This document shows, one piece after another, positions 10,535 to 24,000 of a stretch of DNA of 64,000 nt (position 1 is its first letter; each line of letters starts with the position of its first letter). The notes beneath the pieces were generated by a model. The model had not been told where the DNA came from and did not search any database. It worked only from the letters and a program-made list of their open reading frames with translations. Both the position numbers and the translations under genes were made by a program. Source of the stretch: Ustilaginoidea virens (taxonomy: Eukaryota > Ascomycota > Sordariomycetes > Hypocreales > Clavicipitaceae); the NCBI RefSeq assembly GCF_000687475.1, contig NC_057317.1:2294001-2358000 (forward strand), given 5' to 3'.

Positions 10535-13156
10535 TCATTGCGTAGTCACCGGCCGCGAGCTTGACCCGGCAGGCCGGCTGGATACCAGCGAACCACGAGT
10601 CGCCGGCTTTTCGTAGCGTAGCAGTGGCACCGTCAGGCCATACGCCTGGGTCTTGCCCTCGGCACTGTGCTGGTCAATCTCGACGTTGACGCGAATGTCA
10701 AGACTGCCGTCGTTGCCGCGGCCATGAGCATCAGAAGCCGACTCGTGCTCGGTTCCTGCGCGAATCTCGCCCTCGTGCAGCTCGGAGTGACCGTCACGCC
10801 CGCCAAACCAAGGCTTCTCCTGACCGTCGTTACCAGCAGCAAAGGCTCCGTTCCTGCCGGAGGCGTTGGGGGAGTTCTCAGTCAGCATGGCATAGTTTCG
10901 GCTTGGCATGGTGCAGTGATTACGGTCCGCCGTCTTGTTCGACCCGCCCGGATCTTTGTTGAACAAGTCCAGCAGCGTTTCGTCCGTCTGGTCATTCAGG
11001 TGGTGAATCTTGTTTCGCCTCGCCAACAGATTGGCAACTGCCTGCGGAGGGGGCTTGTTCACAATGGCCGAAGAAACCACATTGGCCATGTAACGGCAGT
11101 CCCTCTCGACCGGCAGATTCAGCTTCGGGTTTGAGTAGAATCGACCCAACGCTGCCAAATGTACGTCGCCACCCAGTATCGTCACTCGAACAGAAAACTC
11201 GGCCGATATCTTCTGCAGCTCTTCGATGAGGTTTCTTCGCTCGAGCTTATGCGTCTTTGCGGTGTAGTGGTCGTCCAGATCGTCAAGGAGATCGACACTA
11301 CCGTCAAACTGATTGAACAGACCACCGCCAACACCGAAACGACGATGCAAGAACTTGACAGGTCCTATAAATGGGCTGCGGAGGATGTTTTCGAGCCAAG
11401 TGAGGCGCTGACGCCGGTGTGTTAGTTTCGGAGCTCTCACTCACGACGTTTGGACGGTCGGTTGTTTGTACCTACAGGATACGCAATGGGGATGCCAAGG
11501 AGAAGGATCAAGTGCCTGATTGGGCGCCCAGTGTTGGCAGCTTCTGCGAGCTCGCCTCGAAGCCTGTTGAAAATGAGCCCATACGTCTCTGGATAATTTA
11601 CTTGATGACGGGTCCGCTGAGCAGGGAAGAAGATCAAGTTAGCCGCAGTGAAACCGGTCGACGGGGGAGCCCGGTGGACCTACCTCGGTTCGTGCATCAA
11701 TTCCTAGCAGGGCCATACGGGCACCAAGGCGGCAAAAGATGTTGATGGAGTGTTCCGCTACATACGGACCGGGCTTGGTCCCTACGATGTATTGCTCCCC
11801 CATCCTGGGTTCCGCAACAAAAGTATTCATCATCTGATTGGGATCCGCACCAGCGCTCTCACCATTGGCTTGGACATGGTCAGAAGTGTAGGTTGACACC
11901 GGAGGGGGTAAGTGATGCTGGAAGAGGAGGTAGTATTTGTGAGCCGTGCCGCCGATTCCACGGAATACGTCGCATCGCATGAAACTGTCGACGTAAGAGC
12001 CGAATCCATCAATGATCTGTCGGACCTGTCAGTGCCACTCGTCAAACTCCTCCTCAGAACTTCCAATAGCTGGTCTGCCCGCACGCACATCATGGTCATC
12101 CCAGATGTTAACTTGGGGAATTTGCCCATTGGCCAAAGCGAACGGCTCGGAATTGTACCATCGTATGTAATTCTTCAGGTAGTAATCGTCGCATTCTGAC
12201 CTCAAGCCCTCTGGAAATGGATATTCAGCCCTCTTCTTGGGATTTCTAATTTCGGTCCATGTACGGAGAGGGCCGTTGACCCTGATGCCGTCGTTGTAGA
12301 TTTGATCACCACCGCCTAGCATGACGTGGAAGGGTGTTCTCTCATGCTTGCGCATTACATCTTTCCACAGGGGAGCGCCGCTGAAGGCTTCTTCATCCGT
12401 GCCGACGCTGAAGCCGTTGCACGAGTGGAACATGACGCGCATGGACTCGTCGGCGGCCGGAACGAAAAAGCTGTTGAACCGCGGCTTGTGTTCCTTGGAG
12501 TACCGCATGTCGGGAATCACGTACTCATACTTGACTTCTTGGGCCTCGATGGGAACCTGAATCTCAAACGCCCAAAACGTATTTCTGGCGTCAGAATACA
12601 GGCGATGGGGCTCAAATCGAGTTTCTGGAGTCGTGTTTCGGTCGGCGCACTCGTCAGTTCCGTTCTCTGGGGGTGCGCCAGCCATGAGCTTCCGGGCGTC
12701 GCCCAAGCGACGGAGTAGTAGGGAAGGTTGATATAGAACATGTTTCCCGCCGCCTTTGGCAACGATCAGAACGCTTCCATGCCAGCGATTTTGGTCCATG
12801 CGGCGGTAGTTGAGCAAAGGACCACACACGATTTCCTTGCCGTCTGGCTGGGCTTCGGCGCGACCGTCGGTTTCGGCTTCGTGTCCGGTTGGCTGTGTAA
12901 CAGCTACGGTGATGGGTTGGAAGTTGCCGCCACCACTGGGATCTTCAGGTGGATCAATTCTGGAAGAGTTGAGGAAGTTGGCCAAGTCGCCAGTCGTTTC
13001 GGTAGACACCGGTTCGCGGGCTTGAGCGGCATGATGAGCGGCGTGTCGTCGGTAAGCCGACGACTCTTGATGTCGCCATCTGCTGGCGGACATGTGGGGG
13101 TTGTACTCGGCATCATCTTGATGACGAGCGTCATCGCCATCGTGTTGGTATGCCAT
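10535..13156 (-). CDS. PhoD-like phosphatase / metallophosphatase
   Basis: Large fungal PhoD-like protein of 804 aa. Exons 12089-13156, 11684-12016, 11476-11616 and 10535-11407 join in phase 0. Intron 1 (12017-12088, GTGCGT...CGACAG) must be removed to join WDDHD to IIDGFGSY, the family's metal-binding signature; intron 3 joins GIPIAYP to RLTWLEN. Other seen motifs: FHSCNGFS, MLGGGDQIYND, LGIDARTERTRHQV and VTILGGDVHLA (terminal metal ligand). PhoD-type domains hydrolyse phosphate mono- or diesters with metal cofactors. The substrate of this intracellular fungal branch is not established, and no signal peptide is visible. The start chosen is the first ATG; the frame runs five more codons to a GTG. 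A CACGTT hexamer lies at 13345-13350, which may be chance. Confidence 0.88.
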
Positions 13157-16100
13157 GCTTTCGAGGTGCACCTCGAGTGCCCGTTTGTTGATTCGTCAGG
13201 TCGTCGGCAATGCGATTTGCGCGCGTGAAAATTCGGGAGCAAAACCAACTATGATTGCTGGCTGGAGGGAACTCTGCCCACCCGGTTATTTTCAGCTCAG
13301 AAATGGTGTAGCTAGCAAGCTAGTTCGTCTGGCGCGTTTTCTGGCACGTTTTTCTGTTTTTCTTTTGTTTCCGTCCGGCTCCGCACGTCAATTTCATGTT
13401 CAAGTACGTCACACGGTCACTTCGATACGCCCTAGTCGAAGCCGCGAAACTGAAGCGCGCCTGGGCCGGGGTGTCCTGGGCCTGGATTCATGTTAAATTT
13501 GCCATGGGAAGGGAAGCGGCCGTAGCTAGCGCAAAGATCCATGTAGCGGTAGGCCGAGGAGTTGGTCGGCTGAGCTTGTGGGAAAAGCTGGACTGACTGG
13601 TCTGGTGAGAAATTAAGACACCGCATGTGGGATTGAGACAGAGAGGCCCCCCAGACCTCTGAGAGTCCTGCCTGGCTGAGCCCTTCCTGGCCGGCGTTCA
13701 GGCATGACGATACAGAACCGTCCAGCTTGAGGCGCTATCGGAGCCCCACCTTGGCGGCCGAGCAGGCGCTAGGGCCGGTTAGGGAAAGCCTGCCAGCTGT
13801 GGCTAGGCAAAGGTCAACAACTGGCTGCCGGCTGGCAGGGCACAAGGCACGGACTAATCTGACTATTTCCTGCCAACAACCCCTGGCCGTGGTCTCGGAC
13901 GAGTTTTGATAAGTGAAGCCGCCAGACGCATCAGCCTTTCACATCAACTGGTCTGCTGTCCTGATCATAAGTATAAGCACTTGCTTTGCCACTACTGAGT
14001 CCTGGCTGATGAGTGTGAGTGGCATACGTTTACTTTTCTTGGCACTCGGGCTCCCACCTGTCCAATTTAGCAGGGTTACAGGTTACATACAGGCTTCAGG
14101 CCCCTGTTGCACAAACGGAACCGAAAAAGGGAAAAGCGCGGCCTTACGTAATCAGTTTGCCCCGTTCTGGTTGTGTTCCTGAAAATTCTTTTCTCGTCAA
14201 TCTTCCTCCCGAGTCACGACAACCCTTCTTCATCCCTTTTCTTCTTCTGCAAACAAGAAAGGGGCACAGATGATTTTTCTTTTCTGCACACCGACGTACC
14301 GTCAGGTCAGGCCTCGATTTGCACTCCTCTGCGGCATTGCTTCAGTGCTTCTTAGACCAACCGTTGGGAAGGAATCGAAAATCCCCCTCCCCGCCCCCCA
14401 TTGGCCGTTCTCTCTGCGGTCAATCACCGTGACCAAAACAACGAGCCCAACGTTCTCAGAGAAAGAGCACCATGCCCTGCTTGCTGAATTGCGCGAGAGC
14501 GGAAGCAAGAAGAGGAATGGCGGTGGCCCGGCAAGTCGTTCGTCCCAAGGTCCGTCTAGGACAGGTAGGAAGGAAGAGGTGAATTGCTGCCAACCGTAGC
14601 CTTGATCAAGGTGTGATGTTTCTTTATTTCCCCCCCCCCCACGGCATATGTGTGTACGGCGGTGGGCTATTTCTGTGCTCCAACTGCTGAAGGATGAATC
14701 AAACGTGCCAAGAACAAAAGCTTCCCTGTCATTACCAAACACCGGCGGTCTCGTATCCTACGGCTTTGGTGCATGAAGACGAGGAAACATTTCCCAACCA
14801 ATGCATGGGGCTTTCTGTATTCTGCTTGCCGACGTGGATCCTGGACATGGCAATAGGCGCAGTCAGTCTTGTCTGCATGCCTGTGCAACACGCACCACGT
14901 ACTTTGCTGCCAATATGCGTGCGGCTGCTTTCCGAAGCCCTGGAGAGTCAACTTCTTATCATTAGTGGCGGGAGAGGACGTCAAAACATGGCACTTCCGC
15001 GAGCGGGTTGATTGCTTCTCGAGCACACGCCCCCGCAACAGGTGTTTTTATCATGCATCATGTTCCCGAGTCTTTTGGTCTCTTGGAGGAAGGATTTGGC
15101 TACCCGCAGCGGGATGCCTGTCGGCAAGCCGAGGCAAACCTATCAACCATGCCTTTACTCATCGGGTCATTGACGCTGAATCAGGCACCCAAGTGGCGAA
15201 GTAGAAGAAGGCGACGCGACTTTGATGACGGCATCTCCTTGAAGCGCAGCGAAGGGAGCGGCCGAAGCAATGTAAAATCACGTCATTACACGGCTCATTA
15301 TCGTGCATGACCAAAAACGAGGAAAAGGAGCAGAGAGCAGAGAGCAAGCAGAGAAGGAGACGGGACAAAAATGGAGAGAGGAGAAAAGTAGCGGACGGAG
15401 AGATGACCTGCAGCGAGGTTGTAATGGGAACATTCATCATCTGACATGACCGCTATCGGTCGACCAGGTTAAAATAGCCAGCAAAGGGGTGCTCGTAACC
15501 CCAGTTGACTGACGAGCTGGTGCAAAGCTGGGTTTGGTCAGTCAGCGAGTGCTGTTTACATTTAAGCAAGTACCAGCAGTACGGAGTAGTACTCTGGCTG
15601 TCACGAACCGCGCTGCCCTGATGGCAAAAAAGCATTGACGCCAATGATGTGACGCGCCGCCATGATGCGAAAGCGGGCCCCAAGCTCATGACGCCGCAAT
15701 GACTAATGAATGAATGGCAAACCAGCGTGCCAACTGGGCTACCTTGCTTGGGTGGGGTGGGTGGTGGTTTGGAATCAATCATTTTAGATTTACGTTTGTT
15801 ACTCTTTGGTGTTTTCATTTCTGCATTAATAAAATACCAATACTACTATTCCAAAATCATTTTCTTGCTCTACATTTAAATCTCATCATACCAGACCGGG
15901 GGGGGCGCTTTTCTTGATCCCCATGCATGCATGGTTGGAAAGGGCCATGGGCTGCAGAGCACCGGGGGCAACTCGAAAACTCATTATTGTTGTTCCCGTT
16001 ATTGTTGCTAGCTCCCTCCTATGGCATAGCTCCCTGGGAGCTCATTAGGAAGGTGACATGAATAGGTAGTGAGCGCTCTTGGCGCCAACCATTTGAGACA

Positions 16101-17093
16101 ATCGAGCCATGACGGGTAAGGACTGGAGTGCAGAGCACAGACTAGAGAGCAGGGAGAGCGAACTTGGTGGGCATCAGAGCCGCAGAGGGAACGGATGGCG
16201 AGGAGTCAGGACTCGGCACCAAAAAAATCCCCCAGTTGATTGGTGTCTGGGATGTGTGGACTGATGGCATCGACAGAAGAAGCAATGAGCTGGGCCACCT
16301 GGGCCGCAGGGAGGGACAAGGCAAGAAGAGGAAGGAATGGGGTTTTACGAAGTAGACGGATCAGATTGACGGGACATGTGGTCGTGCAACCCAGTCAATT
16401 TACAGACCTCATTACATTACATGGCATTGGTGGTATGGTATCATGGTCAATCGCAGGTGCTGACGTACAAGGTTAGGTTAGGGACTGAGGAGCTGGAACT
16501 ATGCGAGCAGATTTGACTGGCACACGTCAATTTCCACGTCGGTCGGGACAGGGGGAGGAGGGGCGGGCCAATGCGCGCTTATCAGCAAGCCCTCTTGTGC
16601 GGGATCAAGCTTGAGAAGACATTGATCAAATGGAACTGAAAACCAAGCCGTCCACGACATGCTGCAAATGCAAAACACGAGGGCCCTGCCGGGGCAGGCA
16701 GATGGAGATATGCAGCGGATGGAAGGCGGTAATGGTCCAACATGAAGCCTCCGAGGCAGGATAGGGACATGAGGGACCCGCCTGGGTACATACAGTACAT
16801 TATGCAGGGAACATCAATGAAGCCTGGCACCAGACGTCAAGCTGGAAATTATCAACTCGCACCAAACGCGGCACTGGTTGTGCCCGGCAGTGAAGGTTTC
16901 GCTGAGCGGCCGGTGCTCAGCCGTGCCTGCCAAGGAGGGACATTACATGTATGTATTGACCAGACATCACCAGTTGACCAGACCCAGAGTCGTCCCAGAC
17001 CCAGCATCACGTCAACTCATGCGCTGTCTTGTCTGTCTGTCTTGACCTTGACTGTCTGCAGCACAACATCCAGCGAGCGTTCCCACTCCGCAC

Positions 17094-17095
<2 letters not shown>
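13157..17095. other. Gene-poor divergent spacer, left half
   Basis: Non-coding by inspection. The longest frames (about 100-180 codons) lack start context, domains or spliceable continuation. It contains scattered C runs (14631-14641), an AGAGAGCAG repeat near 15329-15345, and GTACGGAGTA at 15579-15588. It should include the promoter of the PhoD-like gene at its left end. Confidence 0.5.

Positions 17096-17130
<35 letters not shown>
17096..17130 (+). repeat. Poly-A tract of 35
   Basis: Uninterrupted run of 35 A in the gene-poor spacer. Confidence 0.9.
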
Positions 17131-17131
<1 letters not shown>

Positions 17132-17401
17132 GCCTTGTCTGGCTCATCGGCCGCGACGCCGCCTGATGTTGGGCCAACCGCCCACCCGCTTCAATGCTTG
17201 GGATCATTATTGTGGTGTGGTGCAGGAACAGACTCTGGAACCGGCGCAAGGTTTATTTATGCACTGCCGGACCCGACCTACCAATTGATCTGACTTGCAG
17301 CTTGCAGGTCAACAGGACCCCCCCGTATTCGCTGCGAGAAGGGCCGCATCGGTCGACTCCAGATTGTAGAGAGCAGATGCCAGACACCCACCCCATCCGC
17401 C

Positions 17402-17475
17402 TGGGATGACTTTCTTGGACGACTTTCTTGGACGACTTTCTTGGACGACTTTCTTGCATGACTTCCTTGGATGAC
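17402..17475 (+). repeat. 13-bp tandem repeat (CGACTTTCTTGGA)
   Basis: About five successive copies, the last two degenerate (TGCATGACTTCC, TGGATGAC). Confidence 0.8.
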
Positions 17476-18286
17476 ACCCGATGCCGCAACGACTCGCTCG
17501 CTACATGGCGACAGACTTCTTGACCACTAGCATCCCAGGGTTTTAAATGGCTGCCATGGCCGAGGGAACTGTGGCGGGTCAAGACCTGCAAGAGGAGAAC
17601 GAAGACGAAGATGCCGATGCTGACTACCATGTGCCTCTTGAGTGCCTGCCTACCTTACCTACCTTAGGTACCTTAGGTAGGTATGCAATGTACGCGTCCC
17701 AGGTAGATAGATACCCAGTACCTGCCACCCCACGAGCGGGTCGCGAAGCGCCAGGCATTTCATATTCTGGAAGAGAACATTGAATCTGTCGACCCGCATG
17801 GCCATTGGGAACAAATGGATGCGACGCAGCCTGTCAATCGTCTGAGGAGCAGAATATCGTGTGCGACGTACGGCTGGCTATTTATCGCGTCATATCATTT
17901 ATCCACGATTCCACGCTCGGGCTGCAGGTTGTGCAGGACAAGACAGGGCAGGGCAGGGCAGGACAGGACAGGTGCGCAAGGTAGGTATGTAGCACGTACC
18001 GCGTCGATAGGCAGCCCGCTGCATCCGCCTAATCCGCCCAGAAAAGTTGGAGGGAACCAGACGGCTTCCCCAGCGATGCCTAGGCTCGCAATGACGACAC
18101 CAGACACGAATAAAACTCCTCCGCGGGAACGATTTAGGGGGGTCTAGACTCTACTCCGTAGAGGCCGCAGCAACCGACTGCCAGCCATTTTCCCATTCTG
18201 TCAAATGGTCGGTCCTCCTGCGCCTGGTGGGGCCATGCAACGCCTGCCAGGCTGCCACCAGACGTGACAGAGGGCGAGGGCGGGCG

Positions 18287-18287
18287 A

Positions 18288-18336
<49 letters not shown>
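18287..18336 (+). repeat. (GAC)n trinucleotide microsatellite
   Basis: About sixteen GAC copies. It reads as poly-Asp or poly-Arg in spurious frames. Confidence 0.9.
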
Positions 18337-18337
<1 letters not shown>

Positions 18338-21085
18338 AGCAAAACGTGACTGGATGCACCCTTCAAAGCGTGCATTGACTGGACTTTGCTCACAGGAGGC
18401 CTGCAATGCGGTCGACGTCGGCGAGACGGGGCCAAGCAAAGTCGGCGGAGCAGAGCAAAGCATGCGGGCCGATCGATACGCCGTCTTTCGGGCAGGCAAG
18501 AGACCAGTCAAGAGCCGCACCGGCACGTTGCTGACACTGTGCTCCGTGTGTGCTCCGTGTGTGCTCGGTGTGTCGTGTCGTCAAACGCCACTCATGCATG
18601 TACCAGACATGGATGCTATGCTCTCACGGCAAGGCAAGGCAAGGCAAGGCAAGGCAAGGCAAGCAAGACGACGGGACGGACGGACAACGAGGCAACTTTG
18701 GCTCGAAGCACCAGAGAAAAGGTACACGTAGGAAGGTGTTGATTGACATGAGGTGGTTGCAAACTTGGTGCTGGCATGTTGTTATGTATCAATGTTGTCC
18801 AACGTCGTCGTGCTGGTTGTCAAGGTTGTCTGTCAACTGGTCTGGAGGCAAAGGCAGCCCGGGCCTTGGGGGACAGAGAAGGGGGGGGGGGGGGGGGGGT
18901 GGTTTCCCGTGGATCTTGGGCCGCGTGACATTAACCAGACGCTACCTAATGTCTGGTGCTGGTGGTTAGTCAGGGGACTAGCACCTTACCTACCTCCTAC
19001 TTGGGTACCTCAGGAAGGTGTCTGGTAGGTGTACCTCTAACCTGGCAGTCGGCACTCCAAGATACTTGTCAGATTGGTAGCTTTGCATGCGCGGGCCGGG
19101 CTGGGCTGCACACGAGCGAACCCACCAACCAACCAACCAATTCGAGGACAAATACGGACTCGGAGGCAAGGCAAGAACGGCACATGGAACCCGCCCGTGC
19201 CCGTGCCCTCCTCCTCCATGTCCTTTGCCCAGACTTGACTTTGGACTTTTATCAGGAGCTGCGGAGAGGAAGAGGGAGGGAGGGGGGAAACGAGTTCCGC
19301 CGCCTGATTGATATCATCTGCAAATCGCTGTCTGCCCTTTTCTGTCCTGGCCTACTCCGTACTCTGTCTCTCTCTGTCTCTGTCTCTCTCTCTATCTCTC
19401 ACTCTCACTCTCACTCTCACTCTCTCTCTCTCTCTTGCGTTTCGAAATTCGTACTGATACGAAAATCCTGGCGCCATTGGGGCCGCCACCGCAAAACCAG
19501 CACAACTGGACACACAACTGGACACACAACTGGACACACAACACTGATAGCGTCAATCAGACTGCAGAGTCCAGACAGACAGACACACAGACCAGACGGA
19601 CCAGACAAACAGACCAGACGTGCGTGCCTCCTGCTCCGCACCAACCACGGGCTCCTTCTTATTTCTTTGTCCTCATTTCCCTCTGCCTCGCCGCCTGCTC
19701 TTGCTCTTGCTCTTGCTCTTGCTCTTGCTCTTGCTCTTGTTCTCGACGCGTTTCCGGTCAGCCACAGTTGTTGGCGACTCGATCAACTCATCTGCTCAAC
19801 CCCCCCCCCCACCTCCCCCCCCCTTCCCTCTCCTCCCCCCCCCCCCCCCCCCCGTCTCGCCCCGTTTCACTCGTTTCACCCGCTTCACCCGCTTCACCCG
19901 CCCACGCGCCCACCACACACCCCCTCACTTTGTCGAGCCCGGTCAGCCCCCGGCTGTGCCTCAGAAAAGGGTCCCAGTCCCTGCCTCACTTTTACCTTTG
20001 TGTGCGACAAGGGCTTCATGCGAGGGACCTCCGGACCCCTGTCCGCCTAGGCAAATTCAAAAGAGCGCTCCAGCCTTCATCCGTCGAGCAACAGCCACGT
20101 CGTTGCTGTAAGCGGCTGAGCCTATCAATACCCGGCGATTGCGGAATTGGCTGGCCGTCTGCTTGAGGGGCTCGGGGTTCGCGCAGCTTGGACGACTCGA
20201 CCAGAGGAGAATTCTCGCAGCCTCAGCGTCGTACAAATCACCGCTGCGGAGAAGACGAAGACGAAGACGCAACAACGCCTTGGCCTCAACGGAACAGCTC
20301 GGTCCAACCGTCGAGGCATTGATTCGTGCCAACCCGACTGCCTCCTCAACCAGCAACCAAAGGGAAAAGACGTATCGTACTTTCGCCCATTTCCTCTTCA
20401 CCTTCATCTATTGCAAAGCCCATCATCATTGGTTAGGACGCATTTCGTACCACTGGCAGGAGCGAAACAAGAAGACCAAAAAAACCAAAATATAAATAAA
20501 TAAATAAATAATCCCCCGAAATAGGACGGCGTGGCGGTCCATCCGGCCTCCTTTCTTCTACCACTTGCGCTACAACTTACCACTGCACCCGTACCTACTA
20601 CCACCCCTATCAACCCACCCCAGGAGCTCAGGACCCTGGGCGGCGATCTTTACTTGTCAAGTGGAGGCTGAATGCTGGCACGCCCTTCAATTCCCCAACT
20701 GCCGTTTTCATCCATTCATTCGAGTCACTACCTTTCTTCCCGTTGCTAATCTATCATTCGACCTGCCAAGCTCCGCATACCTGATCGGAGAAAGTGAACA
20801 ACCTCAGACGAAGAATTGACTTGTTAGTCCCAATATTGAGAGCCCGTTGTTTAATCTTGCTTCCCAAACCTTGGCTCCTCTGCCGGCCAGAGGGATTTTT
20901 TTTTTATTTTTTTTTAATCTTTTTATACAGGAAAGACACGGCCACCAAATACTCCGTAATGTGCGACTGAACCAGCTCCTTCCGTTCTCCTCTCCTACCT
21001 GCCTTTTGGGCGGCTCAGCACGAACTGGCATCGGTGTTTTGAACCCGAGCTGAGAACAGTCAAAGCAGAGCATCAGCTTTGTATC

Positions 21086-24000
21086 ATGTGCTCGACTTTT
21101 GTCGTGCCGCCTCCCTTCAAACCCTCGACGCGGCCGCCGCCATCAGCATACGAGTTAGGGAGCTCAACTAAAGCTCTCATCGATTTGCCTCACCAAAGCC
21201 GTTGCATCTCTGGTGCCCAATCGCCATCGATTCCAGACAATATAAACGATTACTTTCAAGGCACCTCTTCTGAACCAGGGGAGTTTGAGTTGCCATCGTT
21301 CAAAGATGGCTTTGAGCTAGACACGTCCATGTTCGCCAGTGATGAAACACGGCGCTCTACCACGGAACAGGTTTCAACTCCGCCGTGTGACGTGACCGCA
21401 CCGGCACCCGATAGCAAAGCACTCAAGCAAGCTCTTATCGGAAGGGGCAAGAAGCATTCGGTGATAGAGAAGCCAAGGTCATGGCTTATCACCGGGAGCA
21501 AGTCCAACAAGGAATCGTCCTCGCCCAATTGCTCCGACGATGGCTCCATCAACAGAGGCAAAGAACTGTCCAAGGGCCAGCCATCAACCATCCAAATGGA
21601 ACGAGGCCGATCCGGCACGGATAGCTTCGCCAGCTTTGCACGGCGCTCGTGGATGTCGCGCTCTTCCCGGTCACCCTCGTCTCGAAACACGGCAAGCCCA
21701 TCGACAGACCAGGCACCATCCGGGCTCGAAGGGCTGTTTCGAACATCCTCTGTCAAGATAGCCAAGGCACCGCACCGGCTGCAGGTGGTCACGAACAAGG
21801 ACCAGGTAGGAGAAACGACGCGGAGGGAATCACTCCGATCGACTCAGAAACCTCTGGCTCTGGCTACGTCGTACCTGTCCAAGTTGAAGCCGAAGCAGCA
21901 ACAATCACTTTTTGCGCGAGATGGCGCCGACTCTGAACACAGCTACGACTCGTCTGCTACCAGTCTCATTCGAACTTCGAACAGTATTCGGACGAGCGCA
22001 TCTCGGTCCATCAGCAGCGATGGCAACACCAACACCCCGACCACGGACGAATCCTGCAACGAATCGACGCCAAAGCCGCGTGATCCCTTGTGGTCCAGCT
22101 TCAAGATGCTTGATTTGGAGGTGAAGAACTTCATGTCTAGCAAGCAAACTGGCCAGCGAGTTGCTCAAGTGCAATCCATGTTGCTGCCCTTCCTGCGCAC
22201 AACCCGAGATCACCCATCCACCAAGACCATGGCCCTTGACGATGTGGAACGCAGAGCAATCATACTCAACAAGTGGTGGACCTTGCTTCTCGACATGCTC
22301 CAAGGACCGTTGCAACAGCCGATCCCGGGCATGGACCGCCCCATGCTCCTTGAAGCGGCGACGATGCTCATGATGCGACCAGAATGGAGACGGTCCGCCT
22401 CGTTTCTGCAACCGTTGGCTGAGCGATTGCCCTCTGAACGAGTTCGTCCAAGGTCTGGCACCAGCGCCTCGGGGTCGACCACTGACAGCTTCTTACTTGC
22501 CGAGTCGGCGGAGCACAACGTCAAGACCATGTTTGTGGCCAACCTGGTGAAGCAGATGGCCTATGTGGTGGAAAAGATGTCGCTGCGCCACGCACCGCTT
22601 AGTCTGGTCAATTTTTCGGGGAAAACATGTGCGTATGCCTTCTTCTTTGCACCTGGAGTCTGTGATGTTCTGGTCCGGCTCTGGGGGCTCACACCTGACC
22701 TCATCAGACGATCTGGATGCGAACTTGGGCTTCCACGCAAGGACAAGGGCGAGAGTGATGACATGGTCGCTTTGTTTCCCCCCAAGCTGGGGGGTTTCGG
22801 CTGGTCCTCACCCAGAGCTGTGTGGGATTCGCTGAAGCCGGTCCCCAAAATGCCGTTGACTGTGGCGAGAATACCGTGGACCGGACCTTGGGTTACGCGG
22901 TGGAAGGGACGGGACACGGACCTGTTCTTCATCTTCTGCAAATACTTTCATATTCTCGCAGACCAGTTCATGCCTCCAGGCTTACCCCTTTCCGAAAAGG
23001 CCAGGTCGCCAGCCTTCGCACTGGTTCACGCCCAGCTTCTTTCGATATTTGATGCAACCATTCATCGGCAGTCTTCTGCAGTGGACCACTCGCTTGCAGC
23101 GCCGTTTATCGATTCTGTCAACGGGCCCGACGCCCCCGCTGCGCTGACTCTGCCCTTGCCGGCCAACAACAATGCCATGAAAGGCATGAGCGAGAACAGG
23201 CTCATCATCTTGCTCAAGGATTTCCTGCTGGATGATGCTGCCGAACTGGCCAGCGCCAGGCACACATTTGCCGAGGCCTTTGCGGCTCTGACAAAAGCCG
23301 CGACTCGAAAGACATCGCTGTACAACAGTGCGGCATGTTTCGCTCTGTGCGACTTTCTTGAAGAGGTGCTCATGACCTATCACGGCTTCGAATCGGGCTC
23401 GATAAGCTATGTGGACTGGCCCTTCTGGATCGAGGTTTGCAAAAGAATGTCGAGCTCTATGAATACCATAACGGAAGTCCGCATGCTGTCATTCATCTTC
23501 ACCATATGGGACGCGATTGCCAAGGACTCGCGCAGAAAGGCCAATGTCTGCTTGGAGTGGCTGCTTTCGGAGGAAACGTTCAACAGCTTCTTCAACAACT
23601 GGTGCCCCATGGTTCGAGCCTACTACCAGCGCCTGATTTGCTGGAGAATGTGCCGATACACTGGAGGCTCGAGCGAAGTCGACATGAGCATCTACCTTGC
23701 TGCAGCCGCAAGGCTCGATACTAGCTGGGCTCACTACCTCTACCTGAAGCAGGATGCCGACGAAAAGGGCCGCACACCGCCATCCACCGCGCCAATGTCC
23801 CCTGCCATGGGCAAGAAATTCATCATCATCCGTCAGGAGGCCTCGGCGTTGCAAAAGGGGCTCTTTATGGGGTTTGACACGTTTGCGAGGTCGGCAACCC
23901 GTCTTACGCTAGCTGGCAGTGAGACTGCTCCGGACACAAGAGGGCCTGCACGGCCCGACGCGAGAAAGCGATGGTCTTTGCTGGGTAAAATGTTCACCAC

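Larger units (their letters stand above)
17131..21085. other. Gene-poor divergent spacer, right half, with microsatellites
   Basis: Probable long 5' region of the DUF1765 gene. It contains a 13-bp tandem block, (GAC)n at 18287-18336, (AGGCA)n at about 18629-18662, a G run near 18883-18899, TCTCTG/CACTCT repeats at 19360-19435, ACACAACTGG copies at 19500-19540, (CTTGCT)n at 19696-19739, C runs at 19800-19853 and AAAT repeats at 20490-20510. A 364-codon frame at 18956-20050 is made of these repeats and was rejected. An untranslated leader exon could lie here, but I cannot place one. Confidence 0.5.

Noticed and set aside
18956..20050. 364-codon plus-strand frame in the gene-poor spacer
   Set aside because: Made of microsatellites (Ser-His, Leu-Ala, Pro runs); no conserved segment and no plausible start.
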